Positions 22,315 to 31,000 of a stretch of 33,614 nucleotides of DNA are shown here, piece by piece. The DNA lies in contig CACLGX010000020.1 in assembly GCA_902606585.1 (NCBI GenBank), positions 1 to 33,614 of the forward strand. The letters run 5' to 3'. The position numbers and the translations under genes are program-made. The notes under the pieces were generated by a model. That model had not been told where the DNA came from and made no database searches. It saw only the letters and a list, made by a program, of their open reading frames with translations. This DNA is from Paracoccaceae bacterium. Lineage in GTDB: Bacteria; Pseudomonadota; Alphaproteobacteria; Rhodobacterales; Rhodobacteraceae. The first letter of the stretch is position 1. Each line of letters begins with the position of its first letter.

Positions 22315-24006
22315 TTATCTCTTTTCCATTTCAACAGTTTGGTTTTGCTTTGATAAATAAGCTTGAAATATGGCACCCTCAGTAATAACCGCAACAGCTT
22401 CATTGGTATTTTTGTCTACGATTGGGATTATTTCTCCAACAAAGTTTGATGCAACTTCTATCGCATCCTGTAAAGATGCGTCATGAAAGATAACGATACA
22501 GTCCGTATCCACTGCGCCAGATAAATTCAAAGTTCCATTTTTGTTAAACAAAGAAAGAGAATTTATTTTGCCAAAAAATTTTCCATCTTCATTTAACACA
22601 ACTAATTCTGACTGATCAGTTCTAGCCATTAGTTTGACCACTTCATTTATGTTATCTTCCAATCTGACAGTAGTAAAAGTCCTTTCTGAGTATTTCAGAA
22701 TATCCGTCTCAGTCATGAATAATCCTGTTCGACCATTTGAAATATCAATCCCCCTATTAAGCAACTGTACATCAAAATAGGATGATCCAAATCTAACTTG
22801 GACATAGCCAACTGAAATAGCAAGACCTACAAGAGAAGCTAAAGCGAAAGTATATGAATTTGTAAGCTCTAGAACAATAACGACCATACAAATCGGCGCA
22901 CCAATGACGGAACCTGCAACGGCAGCAATGCCGCTTACAACCAGTGCCTGCTGAAATTCATCAAAAATACCTAAATATACAAGGACTGCAGATAGAAGAC
23001 CCCCAGCACTAGCCCCAACCAATATAGCAGGAGAAAATACACCACCAAAGAAACCAAAGTTAAGAGAAATTGATGTTGCCAATATTTTACCCAACAAAAT
23101 AATTAGCAGCATTATCAATGTATTTTTTGAGGTTAATACATTAGCAACTGTTTCCGCACCAAGCCCCATGACTTCGGGTGCATAATGACCGATAAAGCTG
23201 AGTGATAAAATTCCAAAAGCATATTTAAAGGCTATTTTTCCTTTGATAGTCTGGGCTAATTTTGCAAAAAAAAGCAATGAACGCATGTATAATATGGAGA
23301 CAAACCCAAAAATCGGACCTGCTAGAAAAGAAACTAGTAAAATTGCTAGAAAGTTAAAATCATCGGATGAGACAGTAATGATATTCGTATCTCCCCAAAT
23401 AGTGCTTGATATCCCGTACGAGACACCTGAAGCAGTAGCAATTGCCAATATAGATTTGTGTGAATAATGACGAAGTATGGCCTCATGAGCAAAGATTAGT
23501 CCGGCTAGTGGGGCTCCAAAGCCTGAAGATATAGACGCAGCCACACCAGCTCCAATGTATAAATCTGGGGTAAAGTCAAAAGGTATTTTTTTCTTCAACC
23601 ACGCACCTATGGTTGTTCCGAAATGTACCAAAGGGCCATACTGGCCAACACTAGCACCACCACTTGCTGAAAAAAAAGCTGCAACTGTACTTACCACTCC
23701 AACTTTGACATCTGTCTCGTTATTAAATTTATGAGCCAAATAAATGCTATCGGAAACACTTTGAAAGGCTTTTCCTTTAATCAGGCTTCTCGAGAAGTGT
23801 ACAAATATAAGTGCTATCGAAAGAGTAATTAAAAAAAATAGAAAATTTGGCTGGCTACTTAGAAACAATTCTAAATATTCTGTGATTATCACTATTCCCG
23901 ATCTGAAACCCTGGGCTGCAAAAGCACCACTTATGCCTAATACTACTCCAACAAGAATAGAAGCTAACAAATACTTGGTTACCGTCTTTATATCTATAAG
24001 TGTCAA
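22315..24006 (-). CDS. ClC-family anion channel with CBS domains, gating glutamate missing
   Basis: 563 residues. A ClC membrane domain of about 400 residues is followed by two CBS-like repeats (about 440-555). The start is a TTG supported by an AAGGAGG site 6 nt upstream; no ATG fits. Signature regions are GQYGP at 121-125 where ClC proteins usually have G(K/R)EGP, FGAPLAGLIFAHEAI at 163-177, and GGVFSPAILVG at 321-331. The gating Glu (E148 of E. coli ClcA) is Tyr123 here and the internal proton Glu (E203) aligns with Ala176, so a passive channel is more likely than a Cl-/H+ exchanger. The GSGIP selectivity motif is not recognisable. It lies 16 nt downstream of the K+ channel gene. Confidence 0.9.
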   Translation of the reverse strand: MTLIDIKTVTKYLLASILVGVVLGISGAFAAQGFRSGIVIITEYLELFLSSQPNFLFFLITLSIALIFVHFSRSLIKGKAFQSVSDSIYLAHKFNNETDVKVGVVSTVAAFFSASGGASVGQYGPLVHFGTTIGAWLKKKIPFDFTPDLYIGAGVAASISSGFGAPLAGLIFAHEAILRHYSHKSILAIATASGVSYGISSTIWGDTNIITVSSDDFNFLAILLVSFLAGPIFGFVSILYMRSLLFFAKLAQTIKGKIAFKYAFGILSLSFIGHYAPEVMGLGAETVANVLTSKNTLIMLLIILLGKILATSISLNFGFFGGVFSPAILVGASAGGLLSAVLVYLGIFDEFQQALVVSGIAAVAGSVIGAPICMVVIVLELTNSYTFALASLVGLAISVGYVQVRFGSSYFDVQLLNRGIDISNGRTGLFMTETDILKYSERTFTTVRLEDNINEVVKLMARTDQSELVVLNEDGKFFGKINSLSLFNKNGTLNLSGAVDTDCIVIFHDASLQDAIEVASNFVGEIIPIVDKNTNEAVAVITEGAIFQAYLSKQNQTVEMEKR

Positions 24007-24022
24007 GAAAACCTCCTTGATC

Positions 24023-24955
24023 CTATAATTCCGGATTTTCTCTTGTTTTTTTGACGTGGTTTATCAAAGCATCTGCTTGCAATTTAGACATTCCAAATTT
24101 TTTTCTAAGGTCATCCAAGGAAGCCTCTTCGTCACTATCCAAAACACCATCCAATAAGGCGTTTCTAACTTGATCTTCAAAAATTACTTTCCGTCGATCC
24201 ATTTGAGCATTAAAAGAATTTGCAACTATACCAGTCAAAAGAGCTACTACTACCACCCCAAATATAGCCGTGATAGCTGCAATACTCTTGCCAAACACAG
24301 TAATTGGACTGACGTCACCATAACCTACTGTAGTTAGCGTTATTATAGACCAATACATAGCATCAGGAATAGAGCGAAAGTCTTCTGGCTGAACTTTGTG
24401 TTCAGCATAGTAAATTAATGAAGAAGAAAGCACGAATGCCACAGAGAATATGTACAGTGTGGTCAGAAAGGATTTCTTTTCCTCTATAATAGCCCCGAAT
24501 AAGTCATCTAGTGCAGAATTGTAGTGATTAAGTTTTAAAATTCTGAGCAAACGTAGTGCTCTCAGAACTCTTAGGTCTAATCCTGGGAAAAACGCTTGGA
24601 TATAAAATGGCAAAATGGCGACTAAATCAATCAAACCATAAAAACTAAAAACATAACGCATACGGGCTTTTAGCCCTGTCTCTCCATTTTCATGGTCACG
24701 TTTCGCAGGAGCTGACCATACCCGCGCAACATACTCAACTGTAAAAACTATTACAGAAAAAATTTCAAAACTATAAAACCAAGAACCATAATTTATTTGA
24801 AGTGTCGGTACTGACTCCAAAGCAACAGCGATAAGGTTCAATACAACCAACCCAAAAAGGCTCAAATCCCAAATTTTTGATGTTCTATCGCCGAGCCTTG
24901 CTGGTTCTAAGATCCTTAATACATTTGCCTGTAAAACCTGATATTGAGAATTCAT
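24023..24955 (-). CDS. voltage-gated potassium channel (Kv-type)
   Basis: 310 residues, six membrane segments. The S4 voltage sensor is at about 125-142 (DLRVLRALRLLRILKLNHY) with regularly spaced Arg. The pore filter TTVGYGD is at 208-214, and S6 follows to about 245. The cytoplasmic tail (DQVRNALLDGVLDSDEEASL, then KLQADALINHV) resembles a SHOCT-like oligomerisation helix rather than a ligand-binding domain. The channel would pass K+ on depolarisation. It probably shares a transcript with the ClC gene, giving a paired cation/anion conductance. The M15 peptidase gene ends 51 nt upstream. Confidence 0.93.
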   Translation of the reverse strand: MNSQYQVLQANVLRILEPARLGDRTSKIWDLSLFGLVVLNLIAVALESVPTLQINYGSWFYSFEIFSVIVFTVEYVARVWSAPAKRDHENGETGLKARMRYVFSFYGLIDLVAILPFYIQAFFPGLDLRVLRALRLLRILKLNHYNSALDDLFGAIIEEKKSFLTTLYIFSVAFVLSSSLIYYAEHKVQPEDFRSIPDAMYWSIITLTTVGYGDVSPITVFGKSIAAITAIFGVVVVALLTGIVANSFNAQMDRRKVIFEDQVRNALLDGVLDSDEEASLDDLRKKFGMSKLQADALINHVKKTRENPEL

Positions 24956-24971
24956 AGTTAATGATCGGGTA

Positions 24972-25001
24972 TTTTTAGTTAATTTGCTAGTTTTTTTTCA
25001 A
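24972..25001 (-). promoter_or_regulatory. weak candidate promoter for the K+ channel-ClC pair
   Basis: On the minus strand, TTGAAA (24996-25001) and TAAAAA (24972-24977) are 18 nt apart, in the 51-bp gap before the K+ channel ATG. The DNA is AT-rich, so chance matches are likely. Read-through from the M15 peptidase gene is the alternative. Confidence 0.3.
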
Positions 25002-25006
25002 ATTAT

Positions 25007-25726
25007 TTAGGAGCGCCATCGTCTAAATGGGCCACTATCTATGTGGATAAAATTGTCATACACGCCCAATCCACCTACAGCATGCTCTTTAGCAATATTT
25101 TTTAACTTAGCATGAGCAATATTATCAATGGTGAAATCAATCGCCTGACCTTTTATATGGAGTGAGTTTTTGGCTACATTTCTACTCAGCTTCCGTAAGT
25201 ACGAATTCGTTTTATTTGTTCGGTATCCAGATGTAATTTGAACTGAGAGGGCGTTATTATCTCCAAGCGCCTTTTCGCTTATCTGTAAGAAAATATCGAC
25301 TACTTGTTTATTCATCCTGATAATCTTGTTCTCTCGCCAATCTCTAAGAAAGTAATCTAAATCCGTGTGGTTTATTCCCTGGTTAATTGTATCTGCTCTA
25401 ACTGCCTTTATTAATTTCTCACCTGTATTGGCATTAGTCAGAGTAAGTTCAAAATCTCGCTGCGGTCTATACTTTATCCTGTGAGTGAAATTATTTTCAA
25501 TTACATCATATTTGATCAACTCTGGCTCTGGATCAAAGTACAAGCTATTCTTTTCTAGGAAAGGTCCATTATCGTCATTTCTAAATATTTGTCCTCTACT
25601 TGATAAATCTATTAATGAAGAATGTTTTTTATTCAAGTTTATTAACGGAGTAGCCGCATCACAAATGCCTGCTGAAACAATTCCAAATGCAAAGATACGA
25701 CGCGATATTTTATTTTGATTATGCAT
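25007..25726 (-). CDS. Tat-exported M15-type (DUF882/YcbK-like) murein peptidase
   Basis: 239 residues. The N-terminus carries a twin-arginine signal (SRRIFAFG with a hydrophobic stretch). The C-terminal 90 residues have the DUF882/peptidase M15A pattern: ITSGYRT, then SLHIKGQAIDF with putative zinc ligands His190 and Asp197, a GGLGVYDNFIHIDSG block with His228, and the ending FRRWRS. Such enzymes are predicted zinc peptidases acting on peptidoglycan cross-bridges. A sigma-54 promoter lies immediately upstream, its predicted start within 1-2 nt of the ATG. It may therefore open the wall for the flagellar rod; that role is inference. Confidence 0.88.
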   Translation of the reverse strand: MHNQNKISRRIFAFGIVSAGICDAATPLINLNKKHSSLIDLSSRGQIFRNDDNGPFLEKNSLYFDPEPELIKYDVIENNFTHRIKYRPQRDFELTLTNANTGEKLIKAVRADTINQGINHTDLDYFLRDWRENKIIRMNKQVVDIFLQISEKALGDNNALSVQITSGYRTNKTNSYLRKLSRNVAKNSLHIKGQAIDFTIDNIAHAKLKNIAKEHAVGGLGVYDNFIHIDSGPFRRWRS

Positions 25727-25737
25727 ATGTTCTTAAG

Positions 25738-25754
25738 AGCAATTACAATGCCAA
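25738..25754 (-). promoter_or_regulatory. sigma-54 promoter abutting the M15 peptidase start
   Basis: Minus-strand reading TTGGCATTGTAATTGCT fits TTGGCAC-N5-TTGCW with one mismatch in the -24 box. Counting 12 nt from the -12 GC puts the transcription start at about 25727, next to the ATG at 25726. The message would be leaderless or nearly so. Confidence 0.75.
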
Positions 25755-25763
25755 ATCGCCTAT

Positions 25764-25805
25764 AAAAAAAATTACCCGACCGCTAAAATAATTTAGTCCT
25801 GGTCG
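25764..25805 (-). terminator. candidate terminator hairpin upstream of the M15 peptidase promoter
   Basis: An interrupted stem pairs CGACC (25777-25781) with GGTCG (25801-25805) and, inside it, CTAAA with TTTAG. On the minus strand it is followed by a run of eight T (25764-25771). It would stop leftward read-through before the sigma-54 promoter, but no intact minus-strand gene lies directly upstream. It could instead be a relic of the decayed flagellin unit. Confidence 0.3.
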
Positions 25806-25816
25806 TTTGATAATGT

Positions 25817-25975
25817 ATGGAAGAAGACGAGAATTTAACTGACTTTGAATTAGCTCTGTTGTTTATAAAACAACACGTGGATAACAATCCTTATGCCGCC
25901 ACTAAAGAGCAAATCGACCTTTTAAACCTTAATCAAAAAATCCATGAAGAAGTTAAGGAAAAATATAAAGAATAA
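25817..25975 (+). CDS. possible 52-residue protein
   Basis: An ATG at 25817 opens 52 codons: MEEDENLTDFELALLFIKQH and a charged helical remainder ending EEVKEKYKE. The composition is that of a small acidic helical protein rather than random translation. No strong ribosome binding site is present, and I recognise no family. It is oriented with the next gene at 26077 and separated from it by 101 nt. Confidence 0.4.
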   Translation: MEEDENLTDFELALLFIKQHVDNNPYAATKEQIDLLNLNQKIHEEVKEKYKE

Positions 25976-26076
25976 GTTTTGCTAAATTTAGATATTTTTC
26001 TATTTAAAATTTTTATAAATTTGTTAAATTTAGACTATCGAAACCATCACTTGAGTTTTGAAGTGGAACGTTATTC

Positions 26077-26280
26077 ATGACCTCATCAACCTGTGGAACT
26101 TGCAAACACGCTTTTATTGAAAAGGACAGGCACAACGAATTACAAATCGAGTGCCGAAAGTTTCCACCCACTCTTTTCAATAGCGGAAGCTTAGCAAAGT
26201 TCCCAAAAATTTTACCTAGCTGGTCGTGTGGCGAATATCAGACCGGAACCCAAGATTATTGGGAACTTGAGAACAGTTAA
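26077..26280 (+). CDS. small four-cysteine protein (putative zinc-binding)
   Basis: 67 residues with CGTCKHAF, then ECRKFPP, then SWSCGEYQ. The CxxC...C..FPP...W.CGE pattern recurs in many tiny bacterial and phage proteins. A metal site is likely; function unknown. It resembles the four-Cys protein at 1960-2157 in concept but not closely in sequence. The leader contains a short hairpin (CACTT 26048-26052 with AAGTG 26061-26065), and an 11-nt repeat containing TAAATTTAGA occurs at 25983 and 26025. Confidence 0.7.
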   Translation: MTSSTCGTCKHAFIEKDRHNELQIECRKFPPTLFNSGSLAKFPKILPSWSCGEYQTGTQDYWELENS

Positions 26281-26331
26281 AATAATCATTTCCAAAAATA
26301 CAAACAGGGTACTATTTGGTTTTTTCGGTTA

Positions 26332-26559
26332 CTAGGTTAGTAACGCAATTAGATGAGTTTGACCCAGATTAGCTTAAGCTAACATCGCTGTGGCGATACC
26401 GTGTTGGATTTTGCGTCTTGCTAAATAGGCTACTTCACTAGAAAAATTCAAATCTGGAAGAGCACCGCTGCCTAGTGAAAACTGAGACTATAAGTCAGTG
26501 GAACTCTCTATATCACTAGAAATAGCATTAAATTGAGAAGCCGCCCTAACTCTGGCCAT
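26332..26559 (-). pseudogene. decayed flagellin 3' end
   Basis: One minus-strand frame runs through two internal stops (TAG at about 26490, TAA at about 26376) and still spells a flagellin C-terminus: GSGALPDLNFSSEVAYLAR, then KIQHGIATAMLA, stop, ANLGQTHLIALLT. It aligns without gaps with typical flagellin ends of the form GIGAMVDANMEEASARLQAL...LGVQALSIANQAPQTILSLF. The TAA sits where CAA/CAG (Gln) is usual in 'AMLAQAN', a one-base change. The upstream part (ARVRAASQFNAISSDIESS) may be the preceding helix. The N-terminal two thirds are missing, and no promoter or ribosome binding site is seen. The rest of the 26281-26713 gap holds nothing else I can name apart from a possible promoter. Confidence 0.65.
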
Positions 26560-26665
26560 ATTTATTATCAGCCCTCTGCTTGCTACAAAGGTTGTTTAAA
26601 AAACGACCAAAAAAAAATAGTTAGTATCGAAAAGAAACTTTTCATTTAATATTTGGGATAAAATT

Positions 26666-26693
26666 TTGACGTTATATAACTAAAATTTATTTT
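26666..26693 (+). promoter_or_regulatory. candidate sigma-70 promoter for the 76-residue gene
   Basis: TTGACG (26666-26671) and TATTTT (26688-26693) are 16 nt apart. The predicted start near 26700 would be about 14 nt before the ATG at 26714. The surrounding DNA is AT-rich. Confidence 0.35.
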
Positions 26694-26713
26694 TAGCAGT
26701 CGTTTTAAAGATT

Positions 26714-26944
26714 ATGGAAATAGGTATTGAAACTAATTTTGACAGCATTCTGGAAAAGCTGGTGGACAGATTTGAATGTAATCCTTACAGCTTGTCTCCT
26801 AGCGAACTACAAATGCTAAAGTGGTTTTCACAAAACCCTGGTTACTTAGGAAAATCTGGGGCCTCCTCTGTAAGTAGTCTAATCAAGACAGGTATGGTTA
26901 CTGCTTTTGTTAAAAAAAATTTGAACAATGACAAAATCGAATAA
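26714..26944 (+). CDS. unknown 76-residue protein
   Basis: Soluble, helical-looking product starting MEIGIETNFDSILEKLVDRF, with a central NPYSLSPSELQMLKWFSQNP segment that could be a small helical bundle. There is no signal peptide, one Cys, and no motif I recognise. The ribosome binding site is weak. It stands alone between the flagellin remnant and the convergent EamA gene. The real status of the gene is uncertain. Confidence 0.5.
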   Translation: MEIGIETNFDSILEKLVDRFECNPYSLSPSELQMLKWFSQNPGYLGKSGASSVSSLIKTGMVTAFVKKNLNNDKIE

Positions 26945-27069
26945 AAAACTGCAGTTGATTGCTGCTCTAAGACATAAATTTTCTTTATTTATCTTCTTAG
27001 ATAATTAGGCTAAAAAAAAGTGCCGTTTGAAAATCTTCACCAAAATAGTTTCAGATCAATTCTTTATAT

Positions 27070-27927
27070 TTAAATTGCATGATTTTTATATAAAAGCAGT
27101 GCTCCTGCTACGGTAACAATACATATTCCAATAAAAGAACTTAAATTAGGCCACTCCTTAAAGAAGATTGACCCAATTATAAGTGCAAATATAATTGCAC
27201 TGTACCTGAACGGAGATACAAAAGAAATATCCCCAACGCGCATGACCAAAACGGCAGTATAATACCCAAATATGATAAAAAAAGCAGCTAATATAATAAA
27301 AAAACTATTTTGAATGTTCAGCGGTTGCATGGGTGTTTTAGCCAATAAAATTATTGAAAATAACAGCACACCAAAAGATGCAGATACTGTTGGTAGTAGC
27401 GTAGGAACCTCAACAGATAATTTTCTGGTTATTAAATCGCGCACTGTTATCAATATAACAGCTATTAAAGCGTAGCCCGAATACAAATTAAAACCATCTG
27501 ACGAAGGATTAATAATGAGCATTACACCTAAAAATCCAATTATAATCAATATGATACGGATCACACCAACTTTTTCTTTGAATACTAAAGCCGCCGCCAA
27601 AGTAACAGTCATAGGCAAGATTTGTAAGAGAGCCATTACATTGGCAAATGGCATATTTAGAACAGCAGTAAGAAAAAAATAAGCAGCAAGCGCCTCAGCA
27701 ACAGAGCGGAAAAAAATTTTCCACTTGTCCTTTTTAATTGCTCTAACTTTAAACGTACCCAAATAAATTGCGAATGTTAGTAATATTAATGTTGTTAACA
27801 CACCTCTAAGAAACAATATCTGAGCTAAAGGCAGTGAATTACCTGCAAGGCGAACGAAAGCATCGTTTAGAACAAAGGCACTCATACATGCCATCATTAT
27901 TAATGCTCCACGAAGGTTCTCTGACAT
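27070..27927 (-). CDS. EamA/DMT-family permease
   Basis: 285 residues with about ten hydrophobic helices in two EamA repeats, the standard size of drug/metabolite transporter family exporters. The first repeat ends with the typical LLQILPMTVTLAAALVFKEK, the second with FRYSAIIFALIIGSIFFKEW. The substrate cannot be predicted; related proteins export amino acids, metabolites or drugs. It follows the rpoC terminator on the same strand and is therefore probably a separate unit. Confidence 0.9.
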   Translation of the reverse strand: MSENLRGALIMMACMSAFVLNDAFVRLAGNSLPLAQILFLRGVLTTLILLTFAIYLGTFKVRAIKKDKWKIFFRSVAEALAAYFFLTAVLNMPFANVMALLQILPMTVTLAAALVFKEKVGVIRIILIIIGFLGVMLIINPSSDGFNLYSGYALIAVILITVRDLITRKLSVEVPTLLPTVSASFGVLLFSIILLAKTPMQPLNIQNSFFIILAAFFIIFGYYTAVLVMRVGDISFVSPFRYSAIIFALIIGSIFFKEWPNLSSFIGICIVTVAGALLLYKNHAI

Positions 27928-27991
27928 AAAAAGCCTGCACTCAATAGATAAGGAAAACCAAAATTGAATATTTCAACTAGGTATGGAAGTG

Positions 27992-28031
27992 AAAAAGTAT
28001 AAACACCTTCAAAAAAATTTGAGGCGTTTAT
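27992..28031 (-). terminator. intrinsic terminator after rpoC
   Basis: On the minus strand, ATAAACGCCT (28022-28031) pairs with AGGTGTTTAT (27999-28008), giving a 10-bp stem with one G-T pair and a T-rich loop, followed by a short run of five T. It begins 11 nt after the rpoC stop. It separates rpoBC from the EamA gene. Confidence 0.75.
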
Positions 28032-28042
28032 ATCTTTATTTA

Positions 28043-31000
28043 CTATTCCTCAGCAACTTCTTCTGTAGGAGCAGCTAAAGCAACAGCTTGCCGCTCCTCT
28101 TCTTCACGAGCCTCTATAACAACGTTATCTCGTTCCGCTGCAATTCGACGAATTTTTTGGGTAGCACCCCCAGTGCCAGCAGGTATCAAACGACCTACAA
28201 TTACATTCTCTTTCAGACCAACTAGCTTATCCCTCTTTCCCTGAACGGAGGCTTCTGTGAGCACCCTGGTTGTTTCTTGGAACGAAGCAGCAGATATAAA
28301 AGATCGGGTTTGCAAAGATGCTTTTGTTATGCCCAGCAAAATCGGCTCACCTTGAGCAGGCCTATCTCCTTTTGAAACAGCCTTTGCATTTGCTGTATCA
28401 AATTCAAGCTTATCAACATGCTCTCCCTTGAGTAGAGTAGTATCCCCACTATCGCTTATCTCCCATTTTTGGAGCATCTGTCTCACAATCACTTCTACGT
28501 GCTTATCGTTAATTTTAACACCCTGAAGTCGGTAAACATCTTGGACTTCATCAATCATGTAGTTGGCTAATGCCTCAACCCCCATGATGGATAAAATATC
28601 ATGTGGTGCAGGATTACCATCCATGATGTAATCGCCCTTTTGAACAAAATCACCTTCAACAACAGGAATATGCTTACCTTTAGGTACCATATATTCAACA
28701 GTTTCCAGACTTTCATCAGCCGGCTCAATAGAAATTCGACGTTTGTTTTTATAGTCGCGTCCAAACCGAACATAGCCATCAATCTCGGCAATAATAGCAT
28801 GGTCCTTAGGTCGTCTAGCCTCAAAAAGTTCTGCAACACGGGGAAGACCACCAGTAATATCCTTTGTCTTAGCACCCTCTCGCGGTATTCTCGCAACTAC
28901 ATCACCAGCCTTCACTTCTGACCCGTCTTCAATTGACAAGATGGCATCCACAGACATAGGGTATGTTATCGGATTTCCAGCATCATTTCTGACCGGATCT
29001 CCATTTTTGTCCACCAAAATGATCTCAGGCTTCAGATCATTACCTTTTGGTGCTGCACGCCAGTCAACGACTATTTTTTGGGTCATTCCTGTTGCGTCAT
29101 CAGTATCCTCTCGAACAGCCACACCATTTACAAGGTCAACATATTTTGCGCTACCCCCTTTTTCGGCAATGATTGGCAGTGTGTATGGATCCCATTCAAA
29201 CAATTTATCTCCACGGCTTACTTTGGACCCTTTTTTGACAAATAGTTTGGTTCCATAATCTAGTTTATGATTAGCCCTCTCAACTCCATGCTCATCAATG
29301 ATACGAAGTTTCATGTTACGGCCCATCACAAGAGTATCGCCAGATGCATTTTTAAGCGTTGTTGCATTTTCAAACTCTATATTACCATCTTGGCTGGACT
29401 CCAAAAAGGACTGCTGGCCACCTTGGGCAACGCCACCAATATGAAAAGTACGCATAGTAAGCTGAGTTCCCGGTTCACCAATAGATTGTGCCGCAATAAT
29501 ACCAACCGCTTCGCCCGTATTTACCATTGTGCCCCTGGCCAAATCTCGTCCATAGCACATCGCACAAACGCCCTCTTCGGCCTCGCATGTTAGTGGACTT
29601 CTAATTCTAGCAGAAACTAACCCAACTTCATCAATTGCATCGGCCAGTAACTCATCAATCAGCTGACCCTCCCTAACAATTATTTCTTCCGAACCTGGTA
29701 CTTTTATGTCTTCAGCAGCTACTCGCCCTAAAACTCGTTCTGCAAGTGAGGTAATAACCTCACCATCATTAACCGCTGGTTCAGCTGTAATTGAATTATC
29801 AGTTCCACAATCATGCATACGGACAATACAATCTTGAGCTACGTCTACCAAACGACGGGTGAGATAACCTGAATTAGCAGTTTTAAGGGCAGTGTCAGAA
29901 AGACCCTTTCTTGCACCGTGTGTAGAGTTAAAATACTCAAGGACACTCAAACCTTCTTTAAAGTTAGAAATAATTGGGGTTTCAATAATATCGCCGTTTG
30001 GCTTAGCCATCAGGCCGCGCATACCGCCAAGCTGCTTCATCTGTGTGACTGAACCTCGCGCACCCGAGTGTGCCATCATATAAACCGAGTTTGGTTCTTC
30101 TTCAGCACCAACATCATCTTTCTGAGACGCGGAGATTGTGTCCATCATAGCGTCAGTGACTTTATCATTACATTTAGACCAAGCGTCTACAACTTTATTA
30201 TATTTTTCACCCTGAGTGATCAGACCATCCATGTATTGCTGTTCAAAGTCTGTAACTTGGCCCCTTGTTTCATTCACAATTGACCATTTGGTTTCCGGGA
30301 TCACCATATCATCTTTACCAAACGATATACCTGCCTTGAAAGCCTCACGAAAACCCATGGACATAATTTGATCACAGAAAATAACTGATTCTTTTTGTCC
30401 ACAGTAGCGATAGACCGTATCAATTACATTTTGAACGTCTTTCTTCCTTAGTAAACTGTTAACCAATTCAAATGGAGCTTTGGCATTCTTTGGGAGTAGA
30501 GCGCCAATACGGACTCTACCTGGAGTAGTTTCAAAACGCTTTTCAATTTCTGCACCATGCTCATCGATTTGGGGAATACGGGCAGTAATTTTAGCGTGCA
30601 AATGTACATTATTGTTATCCAAGGCATATTGCACTTCTTCGATAGATCCAAAGATCATACCTTCACCTTTCATGCCCTCTCGCATGATTGTAGTGTAATA
30701 AAGTCCTAAGATCATATCTTGTGACGGAACTATAATTGGTGCACCGTTAGCCGGTGAAAGCACGTTATTTGTTGACATCATCAATACACGGGCTTCCAAT
30801 TGAGCCTCAAGGCTCAGTGGTACGTGGACTGCCATTTGATCACCATCAAAATCGGCATTAAAAGCTGAACAAACCAACGGGTGTAGCTGAATGGCTTTGC
30901 CTTCAATAAGTACTGGTTCAAAGGCCTGAATACCCAGTCTGTGTAGTGTTGGTGCCCTATTGAGCATAACAGGATGTTCTCTGATTACTTCATCTAAGAT

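Noticed and set aside
26967-27000. Inverted repeat CTAAGA...TCTTAG with inner ATAAAT/ATTTAT, possible terminator between the 76-residue gene and the EamA gene
   Set aside because: The stem is very AT-rich with an internal mismatch and no T-run on either side.
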